From: Thermofontimicrobium_A sp034505795
Lineage (GTDB): Bacteria > Zhuqueibacterota > Zhuqueibacteria > Thermofontimicrobiales > Thermofontimicrobiaceae
NCBI GenBank assembly: GCA_034505795.1
Contig: JAPDQM010000178.1
Span: 1 to 5,859 of the forward strand
Reading direction: 5' to 3'
Length of the DNA: 5,859 bases
Position numbers and translations under genes: made by a program. The notes under the pieces are model-generated. The model ran no database searches and was not told the origin of the DNA. It worked only from the letters and a program-made list of their open reading frames with translations. How positions within the stretch are numbered: the first letter of the stretch is position 1; each line of letters opens with the position of its first letter. Of this stretch, positions 5,806 through 5,859 are shown in pieces.

Positions 5806-5859
5806 TTATTTCTCCTGTTGCTTTTTGGGCAAAATGATGGTGAAGATGGTATCATATCC
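5806..5859 (-). CDS. C-terminal end of an upstream gene, probably a histidine kinase (partial)
   Basis: On the minus strand the frame from the window edge reads GYDTIFTIILPKKQQEK and then a TAA at 5806-5808. A glycine-rich lead into (T/D)-x-F-T-I-x-L-P is the usual last strand of histidine-kinase ATPase domains; compare GTKIRIRLP at the end of the 913-aa kinase. The stop lies one base before the receiver ATG, and that receiver's Shine-Dalgarno is inside this gene, which fits a real coding end. Only 17 residues are visible, so the assignment rests on this short motif and on operon context. Confidence 0.6.
   Translation of the reverse strand, partial: GYDTIFTIILPKKQQEK

Noticed and set aside
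5376..5855. Longer 159-aa version of the first receiver gene starting at 5855
   Set aside because: The extra 17 residues are not receiver-like and overlap the upstream reading frame, while the ATG at 5804 has a good Shine-Dalgarno and begins the receiver fold immediately.

Overview
This window looks like bacterial chromosome from a free-living, signalling-rich lineage. Base composition is moderate (roughly half G+C by eye), genes are packed tightly, and Shine-Dalgarno sites are strong. The gene mix is an SPL-family radical SAM enzyme, a cytosolic multi-GAF histidine kinase, receiver-only proteins and an NtrC-type activator. This would fit a deep-branching Gram-negative group (for example KSB1/Calditrichota-like bacteria or Deltaproteobacteria), but that is a guess from style only; no 16S or other marker is present.

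Layout from left to right. (1) Bases 1-447 (+) hold the C-terminal half of an SPL-like radical SAM protein, cut by the window edge. (2) Bases 431-1798 (-) hold a complete NtrC/AtoC-type sigma-54-dependent response regulator. Its 3' end overlaps the radical SAM gene tail to tail by 17 bp. (3) Bases 1799-2238 are a gene-free stretch of about 440 bp. It has a candidate sigma-70-like promoter facing the NtrC-type gene, an imperfect dyad over the -10, small hairpins, and a short GC hairpin that may terminate the operon arriving from the right. (4) Bases 2239-5859 (-) are a tight operon, read right to left: the last 17 codons of a gene that ends like a histidine kinase; a 142-aa receiver-only protein; a 913-aa soluble histidine kinase with four tandem GAF domains; and a 127-aa degenerate receiver-only protein. 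Junctions are 1 nt, a 4-nt ATGA overlap and 15 nt.

How the genes may work together (inference): the locus reads as kinase, receiver, kinase, receiver, then after a gap a DNA-binding output regulator. The GAF kinase would sense a soluble ligand or redox cue and phosphorylate itself on His702. Phosphate could then pass to the canonical stand-alone receiver and/or the NtrC-type regulator. The 127-aa receiver lacks the conserved lysine and one acidic-pocket residue, so it may be an unconventional or phosphorylation-independent partner. No His-phosphotransfer (Hpt) protein is visible. The radical SAM gene is probably an unrelated neighbour.

The families are well known. The unusual points are the two-kinase/two-receiver arrangement, the degenerate receiver, the GAFTSA variant of the sigma-54 contact loop, and the dyad-over-promoter in the intergenic region. 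No mobile element, CRISPR array, tRNA or rRNA was seen.
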